Shown here: in pieces, positions 33,394 through 41,667 of the stretch
Layout of the letters: every line of letters starts with the position of its first letter
Numbering within the stretch: position 1 is the first letter of the stretch
Source: an uncultured Oscillospiraceae bacterium
GTDB taxonomy: Bacteria > Bacillota > Clostridia > Oscillospirales > Acutalibacteraceae
Direction: 5' to 3'
DNA length: 64,000 nt
NCBI GenBank assembly: GCA_900543395.1
Contig: UQQT01000009.1
Location: forward strand, 3,614-67,613
Translations under genes and position numbers: made by a program
The notes under the pieces: model-generated
Seen by the model: the letters and a program-made list of their open reading frames with translations, nothing else
Database searches by the model: none
Told to the model about the DNA's origin: nothing

Positions 33394-36300
33394 ATGAAAA
33401 ATGAAAAAAGAACTTATCCCGATTATTTTATAGGCATTGACGCCGGAACCGACTCTGTCGGCTGGGCTGTCACGGACGAGCAGTATAATATATTAAAATT
33501 CGGAAAAAAGGCAATGTGGGGAATTCGTCTGTTTGATGAAGCCAATCCCGCCGCAGAGCGAAGAATGTACAGAACACAGCGCAGGCGTTACGGCAGGCGC
33601 GCGCAGAGAACAAAGCTTCTTCAGGAGCTTTTTGCCGAGGAAATTACAAAGAAAGATCCCGGATTTTTTTTAAGAATGAAAGAGAGCAAGTATCTGCCCG
33701 AGGACAGGAAATACGACTTTAAATATCTTTTATTCAATGATGACAATTATACCGACGGTGACTTCCACAAAGAATATCCGACCGTATATCATTTACGCAA
33801 GGCTTTTTTGGACGGTAAAAACATAAGCGACCCGAGACTGTTGTATCTTGCGGTTCATCATGTAATTATAAACAGAGGACATTTTCTGTTTGACGGTGTA
33901 AACGTTGAAAACGTTACGAAATTTGAAACGGTATTTAACTCGCTGGTTGAATATATTAACGATAATTTTGATTCGGAATCGGATATTAAGAAAATTACAG
34001 ATGTTGATACTGCTGAATTTTCCGAAATATTAAAATCAAAGTCTACCGTTACGGCAAAGAAAAAAGCGTTATACGAACTGTTCGGCGTTAAAAAGGGTCA
34101 GATTAAAGCAGTTTGTGATTTGCTCGCGGGCAGTTCGAGTGTAAATCTTTCCGATTTGTTTGATAATGAAACGCTGAATTCTTCCGAGAAAAATAAAATA
34201 ACTTTTTCGAGCTCGTCTTATCAGGATGAGCATGACAGCTACGAGGAAATACTTGACGGCGATATTATTTTTACCGATCTCTTAAAATCTGTTTATGACT
34301 GGTCTATTTTGGCTGATATCCTCGGAGATAACTCATATATATCACAATCAAAGGTTAAATCGTATGATAAGCATAGGGCTGATTTAAAGCTATTGAAAAA
34401 AGTTGTAAATAAACACTGCCGTGATAAATATTACGATTTATTTAAGTCCGATAAAAACGATAAAAATTACTGTGCTTATTCCGGCATGTGCAAAATCGGC
34501 GGAAAGAAAAAGGAAATAAAACGCGCAAAGCTGGACGATTTTTATGCGGAAATTAAAAAAATACTAAAACCGTTTGACGATGATGACGACGTTAAAATAA
34601 TATTTTCAGACATTGAGACAAAATCATTTTTACCTAAACAGATTTCTACGGAGAACTGTGCGCTTCCGTATCAGCTTAATGAATTTGAATTAAAAAGAAT
34701 CCTGTCAAACGCCGGAAATAATTTCTCGTTCCTAAAAGAAAAGGATGAAAGCGGGATTACCGTCAGTGACAAAATAATGAAGCTGCTGACATTCAGAATT
34801 CCTTATTATGTCGGTCCCCTAAACGATGAACACAAGGGCAAAAACTCTAACTGCTGGATGGTGCGCAGAGATAATTCAAAAGACCGCATAACCCCGTGGA
34901 ATTTTGAAAATAAAGTTGATATTGAGCAGAGCGCGCAGGAATTTATTTTCAGAATGACAAACAAATGCACGTATCTTTACGGTGAGGATGTTTTGCCGAA
35001 AAATTCGTTATTGTACAGCGAGTACGAGGTTCTTAACGAACTGAATAATTTAAGTCTCAACGGAGAGAGACTGAACGTTGAAGATAAAAAGGACATTATC
35101 GAAAAGGTATTCAAACAGAAAAATAAAGTAAAGATTAAAGACATAGTAAACTACTACCGTTCTGTCGGAAAAGAGGTTTCTGCCGATGATTTTTCGGGAC
35201 TTGCCGACATGAAGGAGTTTAAGTCGTCGCTTAAATCGTACAGAGATTTTGATAAAATACTCGGCGACAGATTCAATTGTAATTATGCAGAAGAAGCGAT
35301 ACTTGCAGTTTTGCTTTTCAGCGGAGATAAAAAGATACTGACCTCTCGGCTTAAAAAGATAGGCGGCGGATATTTCACCGATGACGAAATAAAGAAAATT
35401 TCATCTCTAAGATATTCCGACTGGGGCAGATTTTCGAAGAAACTGCTGACAGGCGTATATTCTGCTTATTCGCAGACCGGCGAATACATGAATATAATAA
35501 CCGCTATGCGTGAGACGACGTGCAATTTTATGGAAACGCAGGGTCAGAATTTCGGTTTTAAGGACGAAATACAAAAAATCAACAGCGAGGTTATGCCGAA
35601 AATCAATGAGTTTTCATATGACGCGCTTGTTAAGGATTTATATGTTTCACCGAAAATAAAACGTTCTGTTTGGCAGACACTGCTCATAGTCCGTGAGATT
35701 GTTAAAATAACGGGACATGAACCGAAAAAGATATTTATTGAAATGGCAAGAGGTACGGACGGCACTTCAAAAACGCCGGATTCAAGGAAAAACAGACTTT
35801 CGGAGCTTTATAAGAAATGCGGGGAAGATTCGGGAGTTCTTTATGATTCTCTTGCAAAGCATACAGATTCCGATTTGAGAAAAACCGCACTGTATCTGTA
35901 TTATACGCAGATGGGTAAATGTATGTACTCGGGTGAGGATATAGAGCTTGACGATTTATTTGATAAGAATATTTACGATATAGATCATATTTATCCGCAG
36001 TCAAAAACAAAAGACGACAGTCTTGATAATAAAGTTCTTGTAAAAAAGAAATTGAATTTAGATAAAAGCGATAAATTCCCCATTCCGAGTCATATAATTA
36101 CAGATAAAGCGCGTGAGAATTGGATTGCATGTAAGAATGCAGGACTTATTTCCAAAGAAAAGTATGAGCGCTTAACGAGAAAAACCGAGCTTACTGCCGA
36201 TGAACTTGCAGGATTTATAAATCGTCAGTTGGTCGAAACAAGACAGTCGACTAAAGCCGTTGCAGAGATTCTGACAGAAATGTTTCCCGACACAGCGATA

Positions 36301-37470
36301 GTTTATTCAAAGGCAAGCAATGCGGATGTGTTTAAAAAGTACTTTGACATTCCGAAGGTGCGCGAGGTTAATGATTATCACCATGCGAGGGACGCGTATA
36401 TCAATATCGTCGTAGGCAATGTTTTTGACGTTAAATTTACACGAAACGCAGTGCGCTTCATAAAAAGCGGAAAACAGTATTCGCTTAACGAATGTATGTA
36501 TGATTTTCCTGTCGGAAATAAGGATAATCCTGCGTGGATTCCCGGGGATGACGGTACGATATCGACAGTAAAGAAAGTATGTTCAAGAGAGAATATACTT
36601 TACACGAGAATGCCGTATACTCAGTGTGGAACTCTTTATGACGTTCAGCTTTTAAAGAAAGGAAAGGGACAGTTCCCCGCAAAGCCCGGCGACTGTCATT
36701 TTGACGGGCAGACAAATGAGGAAATTATAAACAAATACGGCGGTTATAATAAAATTAAGGGCGCATATTTTTGTCTTGTCGAACATACGGACAAGAAAAA
36801 TAATCGTGTACGTTCAATCGAGTATGTTCCTGTATATCTTGCCGACAGTATAGAGAAAAATCCGTCCTTGCTTGAAAAGTATGTATCCGAAACGCTCGGG
36901 CTGAAAGACGCAGATGTCAGAATCCGCAGAATTAAAATGGATTCACTGTTCAGCTATAATGGATTCTTGATGAATCTTTCGGGCAGAACGGGCAGTCGGT
37001 TAATTTTTAAACCGGCAGTCCAGCTTAGACTGAATATGGGATATTATAAATATTTAAAGAATATTGTAAAATTTCATGACAGGCAACGTATTATGAAAAA
37101 TACTCTTACTGTCAGTGACTTTGACGATATTTCAAAAGAAAAGAATCTTGAACTATATGACGTTTTATTATCAAAGATTAAAGACGGTGTTTACGGTATT
37201 GTGTATTCAACTTCATTAAAGCTGTTGACAGAAAAGAGAGAGAAGTTTATTTCTCTTTCTGTTGAATTACAGGTGGAATTATTATATAACGAGCTCCATT
37301 TGTTCCAGTGCAACAGAGTTAATTCTGATTTATCTCTGCTCGGCGGTTCTCCGAATTCTGGAATAATTTTGATTCAAAAAACCGTGACGGACAAAAATAA
37401 AGAATATTTAATTAATCAGTCTCCGACCAGTTTATTTGAAAGTGCGCCTGTTGATTTATATACGATATGA
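33394..37470 (+). CDS. cas9: CRISPR-associated endonuclease Cas9 (type II-A)
   Basis: This 1358-residue dual-RNA-guided nuclease has all catalytic residues I can place. RuvC-I is IGIDAGTDSVGWAV with D16; the Arg-rich bridge helix is ERRMYRTQRRRYGRRAQR (around 57-74); RuvC-II is KIFIEMARG with E783; HNH is DIDHIYPQS with H865 and N888; RuvC-III is YHHARDAY with H997 and D1000. Length and the csn2 gene place it in II-A. The repeat and Cas9 size recall the Treponema denticola/Filifactor group (from memory). Its stop overlaps the cas1 start as ATGA. Confidence 0.97.
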   Translation: MKNEKRTYPDYFIGIDAGTDSVGWAVTDEQYNILKFGKKAMWGIRLFDEANPAAERRMYRTQRRRYGRRAQRTKLLQELFAEEITKKDPGFFLRMKESKYLPEDRKYDFKYLLFNDDNYTDGDFHKEYPTVYHLRKAFLDGKNISDPRLLYLAVHHVIINRGHFLFDGVNVENVTKFETVFNSLVEYINDNFDSESDIKKITDVDTAEFSEILKSKSTVTAKKKALYELFGVKKGQIKAVCDLLAGSSSVNLSDLFDNETLNSSEKNKITFSSSSYQDEHDSYEEILDGDIIFTDLLKSVYDWSILADILGDNSYISQSKVKSYDKHRADLKLLKKVVNKHCRDKYYDLFKSDKNDKNYCAYSGMCKIGGKKKEIKRAKLDDFYAEIKKILKPFDDDDDVKIIFSDIETKSFLPKQISTENCALPYQLNEFELKRILSNAGNNFSFLKEKDESGITVSDKIMKLLTFRIPYYVGPLNDEHKGKNSNCWMVRRDNSKDRITPWNFENKVDIEQSAQEFIFRMTNKCTYLYGEDVLPKNSLLYSEYEVLNELNNLSLNGERLNVEDKKDIIEKVFKQKNKVKIKDIVNYYRSVGKEVSADDFSGLADMKEFKSSLKSYRDFDKILGDRFNCNYAEEAILAVLLFSGDKKILTSRLKKIGGGYFTDDEIKKISSLRYSDWGRFSKKLLTGVYSAYSQTGEYMNIITAMRETTCNFMETQGQNFGFKDEIQKINSEVMPKINEFSYDALVKDLYVSPKIKRSVWQTLLIVREIVKITGHEPKKIFIEMARGTDGTSKTPDSRKNRLSELYKKCGEDSGVLYDSLAKHTDSDLRKTALYLYYTQMGKCMYSGEDIELDDLFDKNIYDIDHIYPQSKTKDDSLDNKVLVKKKLNLDKSDKFPIPSHIITDKARENWIACKNAGLISKEKYERLTRKTELTADELAGFINRQLVETRQSTKAVAEILTEMFPDTAIVYSKASNADVFKKYFDIPKVREVNDYHHARDAYINIVVGNVFDVKFTRNAVRFIKSGKQYSLNECMYDFPVGNKDNPAWIPGDDGTISTVKKVCSRENILYTRMPYTQCGTLYDVQLLKKGKGQFPAKPGDCHFDGQTNEEIINKYGGYNKIKGAYFCLVEHTDKKNNRVRSIEYVPVYLADSIEKNPSLLEKYVSETLGLKDADVRIRRIKMDSLFSYNGFLMNLSGRTGSRLIFKPAVQLRLNMGYYKYLKNIVKFHDRQRIMKNTLTVSDFDDISKEKNLELYDVLLSKIKDGVYGIVYSTSLKLLTEKREKFISLSVELQVELLYNELHLFQCNRVNSDLSLLGGSPNSGIILIQKTVTDKNKEYLINQSPTSLFESAPVDLYTI

Positions 37471-38342
37471 GCTGGCGTACGGTTGTAATATCGAAGAATG
37501 CAAAGCTCGAAGAAAAATTGAATTATCTGTATGTCAGGGATTCGGAGGGCGTACAAAAAGTGCATCTGTCCGAAATTGGTTTATTGATGATAGAAAGCAC
37601 CGCCGTTTCCCTGACTGCGGGTTTAATCTGTGAGCTTAGCAAACGGAAAATCAAAGTAATATTCTGCGACGAAAAACGCAACCCGCAGTCAGAGCTTGTT
37701 TCATATAATCAAAGCTGTGACGCAAGTTTGAAATTAAAAAAGCAGATAGCGTGGAGCGGGGAAATAAAACAGGCTGTATGGACGCTGATTGTCAGAGAAA
37801 AGATTATAAAACAGGTTGAGTTACTGCGAAAACTCGATAAACCGGAGTATGAAATGCTGTTAGGATATATCGACGAATTACAGCTCGGAGATTCTACCAA
37901 CAGAGAGGGACATGCTGCAAAAGTATATTTTAACGCGCTGTTCGGTAAATCGTTTACCCGTCAGCAGGACTGCGCGCAGAATTCGGCTCTCAACTACGGT
38001 TACAGCATTATTCTGTCTGCGTTTAACAGAGAAATAACCGCGCTCGGATATACGACAAAACTCGGGTTGTTTCACGATAACAGATTTAATTTTTTTAACC
38101 TCTCGTCTGATTTAATGGAACCGTTTCGTCCTATTGTCGATTCTAAGGTTTTGGAGGTTTTATTTGATAATGATTTCGGACATGATGAAAAAATGATGAT
38201 GGTCAATATTTTAAACGACGAAGTTATATTTTCGGGTCGTCACCAAACCGTATCAAACGCAATTCGGCTTTACTGCAAAAGCGTGACCGACGCGCTGTGT
38301 GAAGAAGATTTATCATTAATCAGATTTTATCAAAATGAGTAA
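37467..38342 (+). CDS. cas1: CRISPR integrase Cas1 (type II)
   Basis: This 291-residue protein forms the spacer integrase with Cas2. The metal-binding residues are present: E147 in TNREGHAAKVYF, H203 in LGLFHDNRFN and E218 in SSDLMEPFRPIVD. Its start overlaps the cas9 stop by four bases and its stop overlaps cas2 by eight, so adaptation and interference genes are translationally coupled. Confidence 0.95.
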   Translation: MSWRTVVISKNAKLEEKLNYLYVRDSEGVQKVHLSEIGLLMIESTAVSLTAGLICELSKRKIKVIFCDEKRNPQSELVSYNQSCDASLKLKKQIAWSGEIKQAVWTLIVREKIIKQVELLRKLDKPEYEMLLGYIDELQLGDSTNREGHAAKVYFNALFGKSFTRQQDCAQNSALNYGYSIILSAFNREITALGYTTKLGLFHDNRFNFFNLSSDLMEPFRPIVDSKVLEVLFDNDFGHDEKMMMVNILNDEVIFSGRHQTVSNAIRLYCKSVTDALCEEDLSLIRFYQNE

Positions 38343-38658
38343 TTACAGATTTATGAGAGTGCTGGTATTTTTCGATCTGCCCGTTCAGACCGTTTCACAG
38401 AGAAGAGAGTATACGAGGTTTCGCAAATTCCTTATAAAAGAGGGATTTATAATGATACAGGAGTCGGTGTATTCCAAGCTGACTCTCAACTCGACTGTTA
38501 CATCCGCAGTTACGGACAGAATAAAAAAGAATAAACCGTCCGACGGTATAGTTCAGCTGCTCGTCATAACGGAGAAGCAGTATAACTCTATGGAATTTAT
38601 TGTCGGACAAAAACACGGCGATATTATCGACACTGACGAAAGGCTTGTGATTCTGTGA
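38335..38658 (+). CDS. cas2: CRISPR-associated Cas2
   Basis: This 107-residue protein has the ferredoxin-like Cas2 fold: MRVLVFFDLPVQTVSQRREYTRFRKFLIKEGFIMIQESVY contains the conserved Asp (FFDLP) and the Arg/Tyr helix. It bridges two Cas1 dimers during spacer integration. It overlaps cas1 and csn2 at its two ends. Confidence 0.95.
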   Translation: MSNYRFMRVLVFFDLPVQTVSQRREYTRFRKFLIKEGFIMIQESVYSKLTLNSTVTSAVTDRIKKNKPSDGIVQLLVITEKQYNSMEFIVGQKHGDIIDTDERLVIL

Positions 38659-39320
38659 GATTTGCACACCCTGAACTTGATTTTTATATTGATTCGAATG
38701 AAAACGAGGCGAATGTTTTAATTATAGAAAACGGTACTTTTTTGTATCGTTTGGTTTCAGAACTCGGTATGCAAATTGAAACGTCGGACGGGCGGTTCGT
38801 ATTGTCCGATAAAAACGATATTTTACCGCTGAATAAGAATATGATTTTGATTACGGATCTTTTTCATATTGACTCTAACCAAAAGAAAATACTTACTAAA
38901 ATTTATTCATACTTATCTGAAACTGCGCGTGATGAGTTTTATCCTCTAAGTACGCAGACCATGGCGCAGAATGAACGGTTTATATGTGAACTGCTCGACA
39001 ATTACCCGTCTCAGCTTGAATATTCTGCGCCGACCGTCGATGGATTGATAAAATTGTTCGGAGTAAAGGTTTATGAGGGAGGGGAGTCTCTGCTCGAAAA
39101 ACTGACGGATCATATAAAACTTTTAAACGAGACGTTTAACATAAGTTATTTTGTTATTTACTCGCTTCATTCAATGCTGAACGAGGAGGAATTGAATCAA
39201 TTTTACAGCTTTACTTTTATGAGAAAATATGTTATATTGTCATTGGAACCTTATCCGATAACTCCGCTTGATTGTGAGCGTGTGTATATCGTTGATAAGG
39301 ATCTCTGCTCAGTCTTTTAG
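38655..39320 (+). CDS. csn2: CRISPR-associated Csn2 (type II-A)
   Basis: This 221-residue protein starts with GTG overlapping the cas2 stop. It shows the Csn2 features: an N-terminal beta-rich region (MRFAHPELDFYIDSNENEANVLIIENGTFLYRLV), the motif ILITDLFHIDSNQKKILTKIYSYL and a C-terminal YVILSLEPYPI segment. Csn2 forms DNA-end-binding tetramer rings needed for spacer acquisition and defines subtype II-A. The gene ends 72 bases before the first repeat. Confidence 0.9.
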   Translation: MRFAHPELDFYIDSNENEANVLIIENGTFLYRLVSELGMQIETSDGRFVLSDKNDILPLNKNMILITDLFHIDSNQKKILTKIYSYLSETARDEFYPLSTQTMAQNERFICELLDNYPSQLEYSAPTVDGLIKLFGVKVYEGGESLLEKLTDHIKLLNETFNISYFVIYSLHSMLNEEELNQFYSFTFMRKYVILSLEPYPITPLDCERVYIVDKDLCSVF

Positions 39321-39392
39321 ACTATACCGTATTGAAATTACCCTGTTTTAGCAGTAACAAGGTACTCCGCCGTCATGAATTTGAGGTTTGAG
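39321..39392 (+). promoter_or_regulatory. CRISPR leader with duplicated TTTGAG anchor
   Basis: The 72-base leader ends ATTTGAGG-TTTGAGG directly before the first repeat, which itself begins GTTTGAG. The ATTTGAG end is the leader-anchoring motif I recall for one group of type II-A arrays. No convincing full promoter is seen in this short leader. Confidence 0.6.
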
Positions 39393-40351
39393 GTTTGAGA
39401 GTAGTGTAATTTCATATGGTAGTCAAACTTAATCAGCCGACAAGCACGGCAAGCGGTGGTTTGAGAGTAGTGTAATTTCATATGGTAGTCAAACATATCC
39501 AAACACAAAAATTTTGCTAAGTTCGTTTGAGAGTAGTGTAATTTCATATGGTAGTCAAACGGAGCTTTTATCAATACCTGTAAGTTTAACGTTTGAGAGT
39601 AGTGTAATTTCATATGGTAGTCAAACGTGACGAACAGGGTTATCGGGTTGATTGTAGTTTGAGAGTAGTGTAATTTCATATGGTAGTCAAACCTGTATGC
39701 AACCGAAGAAACATTTACATTTGTTTGAGAGTAGTGTAATTTCATATGGTAGTCAAACACTATACGTTACACAATAATAGCGAGCACGGTTTGAGAGTAG
39801 TGTAATTTCATATGGTAGTCAAACAAAAAAGGATGAACTCTGTTTGACTTGTTCGGTTTGAGAGTAGTGTAATTTCATATGGTAGTCAAACAGGCTCGAA
39901 GAATTTAAAAAAGCCCGTAGTGTTTGAGAGTAGTGTAATTTCATATGGTAGTCAAACAACACCGAGCGGTACCATACAGAACACAGCGTTTGAGAGTAGT
40001 GTAATTTCATATGGTAGTCAAACAGAGAGGATAAGAATATGGTTGAGACTTTCGTTTGAGAGTAGTGTAATTTCATATGGTAGTCAAACCAAGGGAGCGA
40101 ACGAGAAACAGCACGCAGTGTTTGAGAGTAGTGTAATTTCATATGGTAGTCAAACTTATTAAGGACTTATGTCCGTTGGAACGACGTTTGAGAGTAGTGT
40201 AATTTCATATGGTAGTCAAACGCGAATTGATGACGAAAAGTAAAGCGGTGTTTGAGAGTAGTGTAATTTCATATGGTAGTCAAACATACGAAACGGTGGA
40301 AGCAATCGAAATCACGTTTGAGAGTAGTGTAATTTCATATGGCAGTCAAAC
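39393..40351 (+). CRISPR. Type II-A CRISPR array, 15 repeats and 14 spacers
   Basis: The 36-bp repeat begins GTTTGAGAGTAGTG and ends GGTAGTCAAAC. Repeats start at 39393, 39459, 39525, 39591, 39657, 39723, 39789, 39856, 39922, 39988, 40054, 40120, 40186, 40250 and 40316. Spacers are 30 bp except one of 31 (39825-39855) and one of 28 (40222-40249). Only the last repeat differs (GGCAGTC instead of GGTAGTC), which marks the distal end and agrees with the leader next to csn2. The repeat is complementary to the anti-repeat in the tracrRNA gene. Confidence 0.98.
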
Positions 40352-40439
40352 TGAACCTGATTCCGGGAAGAATTAAAGAAAACTTTGCAGCCAGCTATCG
40401 TTTATCGCTTAAAGTATCAATAATTTATTCTTGAATTCC

Positions 40440-40468
40440 TTGATTTTTTAAATAAAAAACAGTATAAT
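40440..40468 (+). promoter_or_regulatory. Sigma-A promoter of the riboswitch-controlled gene
   Basis: TTGATT (40440-40445), a 17-base spacer and perfect TATAAT (40463-40468). Transcription should start near 40475, just before P1 of the aptamer. Confidence 0.8.
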
Positions 40469-40476
40469 TAAATTAA

Positions 40477-40558
40477 CCTATAAAGAGTGCGTAAGGGACA
40501 AGCCCTATGACCGCCGACAACCTGCCGAAAGGTAAGGTGCCAAAGCTTGAACGATAGG
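40477..40558 (+). ncRNA. Compact SAM-clan (S-box-like) riboswitch aptamer lacking P4
   Basis: P1 is CCTAT/ATAGG (40477-40481, 40554-40558). The SAM-I core is visible: AAGAG, AGGGACAAGCCCTATGA, CGACAACC and AAGGTGCCAA. P2 ends in AGGG/CCCT. The pseudoknot CAAG (40499-40502) pairs with CTTG (40545-40548), a covarying version of the usual CUGG/CCAG. P3 is capped by a GAAA tetraloop. The pseudoknot strand runs straight into the P1 3' side, so the P4 hairpin of SAM-I is absent. Downstream, 40554-40561 can pair with the terminator arm. Confidence 0.75.
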
Positions 40559-40580
40559 ATTATATTATAAATGCTTTTGG

Positions 40581-40615
40581 GCAATCCTATTGTGACGATA
40601 GGGTTGCTCTTTTTG
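40581..40615 (+). terminator. Riboswitch-controlled terminator
   Basis: GCAATCCTAT, a seven-base loop and ATAGGGTTGC are followed by TCTTTTTG. Its left arm (40583-40590) is perfectly complementary to ATAGGATT at 40554-40561, which includes the P1 3' strand. Antiterminator and P1/terminator are therefore mutually exclusive, giving an OFF switch on ligand binding. Confidence 0.8.
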
Positions 40616-40655
40616 CTGTTCTTTTGAGGAATAAATTTATATAGGAGAATTAAAT

Positions 40656-40955
40656 ATGCGAACAATCAGAAATCTTACTCAAAGCGGGAAAAAGGTGTAT
40701 ATTTTTCTAAAGGATGAAGCAGTACGGCATCGCTTTATGCTCGATGCCGACAGAGAGGGGATAACTTACAGCGATAATGCCAAAGTTGCAGACAGAATGG
40801 TTGATGATGTTATGTCTTTGCAATCAAACGGAACAGTATGTTTTATCGGATATGTAGGAAAAATGTGCTATTATTATGCAAATCAAAGTAACATTGTCCG
40901 AGTTGATTATGAAAAATATATTAGCGGTGACATGGATTATTCTATAGTTATGTAA
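40656..40955 (+). CDS. Riboswitch-controlled small protein of unknown function (99 aa)
   Basis: This 99-residue soluble protein has AGGAG nine bases before the ATG. It begins MRTIRNLTQSGKKVYIFLKD and looks like a small alpha/beta domain: a strand, an amphipathic helix (EAVRHRFMLDADREG), then strands TVCFIGYVGKMCYYY and IVRVDYEKYI. I recognise no catalytic motif or membrane segment. It is the only gene between the SAM-clan riboswitch and a terminator. Control by such a switch suggests a link to sulfur amino acid or methyl metabolism, but the product is unlike the usual SAM-riboswitch genes. Confidence 0.8.
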   Translation: MRTIRNLTQSGKKVYIFLKDEAVRHRFMLDADREGITYSDNAKVADRMVDDVMSLQSNGTVCFIGYVGKMCYYYANQSNIVRVDYEKYISGDMDYSIVM

Positions 40956-40989
40956 AAAAACGGCTGTTTATTTGAGCTTTAAGCAAACC

Positions 40990-41020
40990 GCCCCGGACGT
41001 TTTTAGTCCGGGGCAATTTT
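40990..41020. terminator. Terminator after the 99-aa gene
   Basis: GCCCCGGAC (from the last base of 40990), a seven-base loop and GTCCGGGGC are followed by AATTTTAT. It separates convergent genes and may work in both directions. Confidence 0.75.
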
Positions 41021-41031
41021 ATATGTTCGTA

Positions 41032-41544
41032 TTATTTGTAAAGGCCTTTTTGTTTTAAGAACTCCATGAATTCGGGGTAAGTCCCTTTTGTAAACGAGTC
41101 CTTTTTGAACAAATAATAGAGGTTCGCGGTTTTTGATTTGATGACAACAAGATGTTTTGTCTCATACGCTTTTTTCATGTTATAAAGCGGAACCTCGGTA
41201 AAAGCTCCGTTATACGATTTACAGCGCAGAGTATCGTATGTAACCTCCATCCTTGCACCGGAGGGACTGCCGTTGTTTAATTCCTTTTCGCGGTCTATTG
41301 TTTGTTTGGAGAAACGTTTTACACGCCAAACCAGCTCTGAATTATATACAAGTATTAAAAGCAAATAGAGGAAAATGCAGATTGCTTTTGTGATATCCGA
41401 GGTGAAAAACATAAAAAATACGATTGACAGAATCATCACGGAGTTCACAATATAAGGAACCGGGTTTCTGAGCATAGCAGATGTCTGAAATTCAGTCATT
41501 AAAGGTAAATTGTCGGAAAAATCGTTGCAAAAAATGACGTCCAT
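41032..41544 (-). CDS. YcxB-like membrane protein
   Basis: This 170-residue protein has two hydrophobic segments (around residues 30-70: YIVNSVMILSIVFFMFF and AICIFLYLLLILVY) and a C-terminal domain (MEVTYDTLRCKSYNGAFTEVPLYNMKKAYETKHLVVIKS) matching the YcxB-like pattern, a PH-like domain after two membrane helices. Function is unknown. The gene is isolated between convergent and divergent neighbours. Confidence 0.7.
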   Translation of the reverse strand: MDVIFCNDFSDNLPLMTEFQTSAMLRNPVPYIVNSVMILSIVFFMFFTSDITKAICIFLYLLLILVYNSELVWRVKRFSKQTIDREKELNNGSPSGARMEVTYDTLRCKSYNGAFTEVPLYNMKKAYETKHLVVIKSKTANLYYLFKKDSFTKGTYPEFMEFLKQKGLYK

Positions 41545-41605
41545 GTAAAACCTCCATATGTTTTATAATATCATATCATAAAAAAATTCTAAATGCAAAT
41601 AGTTA

Positions 41606-41634
41606 TTGATTAAATTGTCACGGACAGTTATAAT
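41606..41634 (+). promoter_or_regulatory. Sigma-A promoter of the EutH-GH20-oxidoreductase operon
   Basis: TTGATT (41606-41611), a 17-base spacer and perfect TATAAT (41629-41634). Confidence 0.75.
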
Positions 41635-41667
41635 ATACAAAGTGATGAAAATATAAAGGCGGATAAC

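Noticed and set aside
39338..40162. Long open frames on both strands inside the CRISPR array
   Set aside because: They arise from the repeat lacking stops in some frames; their translations are repeats of the same peptide with spacer-coded inserts.
39429..40315. Self-targeting CRISPR spacers
   Set aside because: Reading the 14 spacers against the window by eye gave no convincing protospacer; a proper search is needed.
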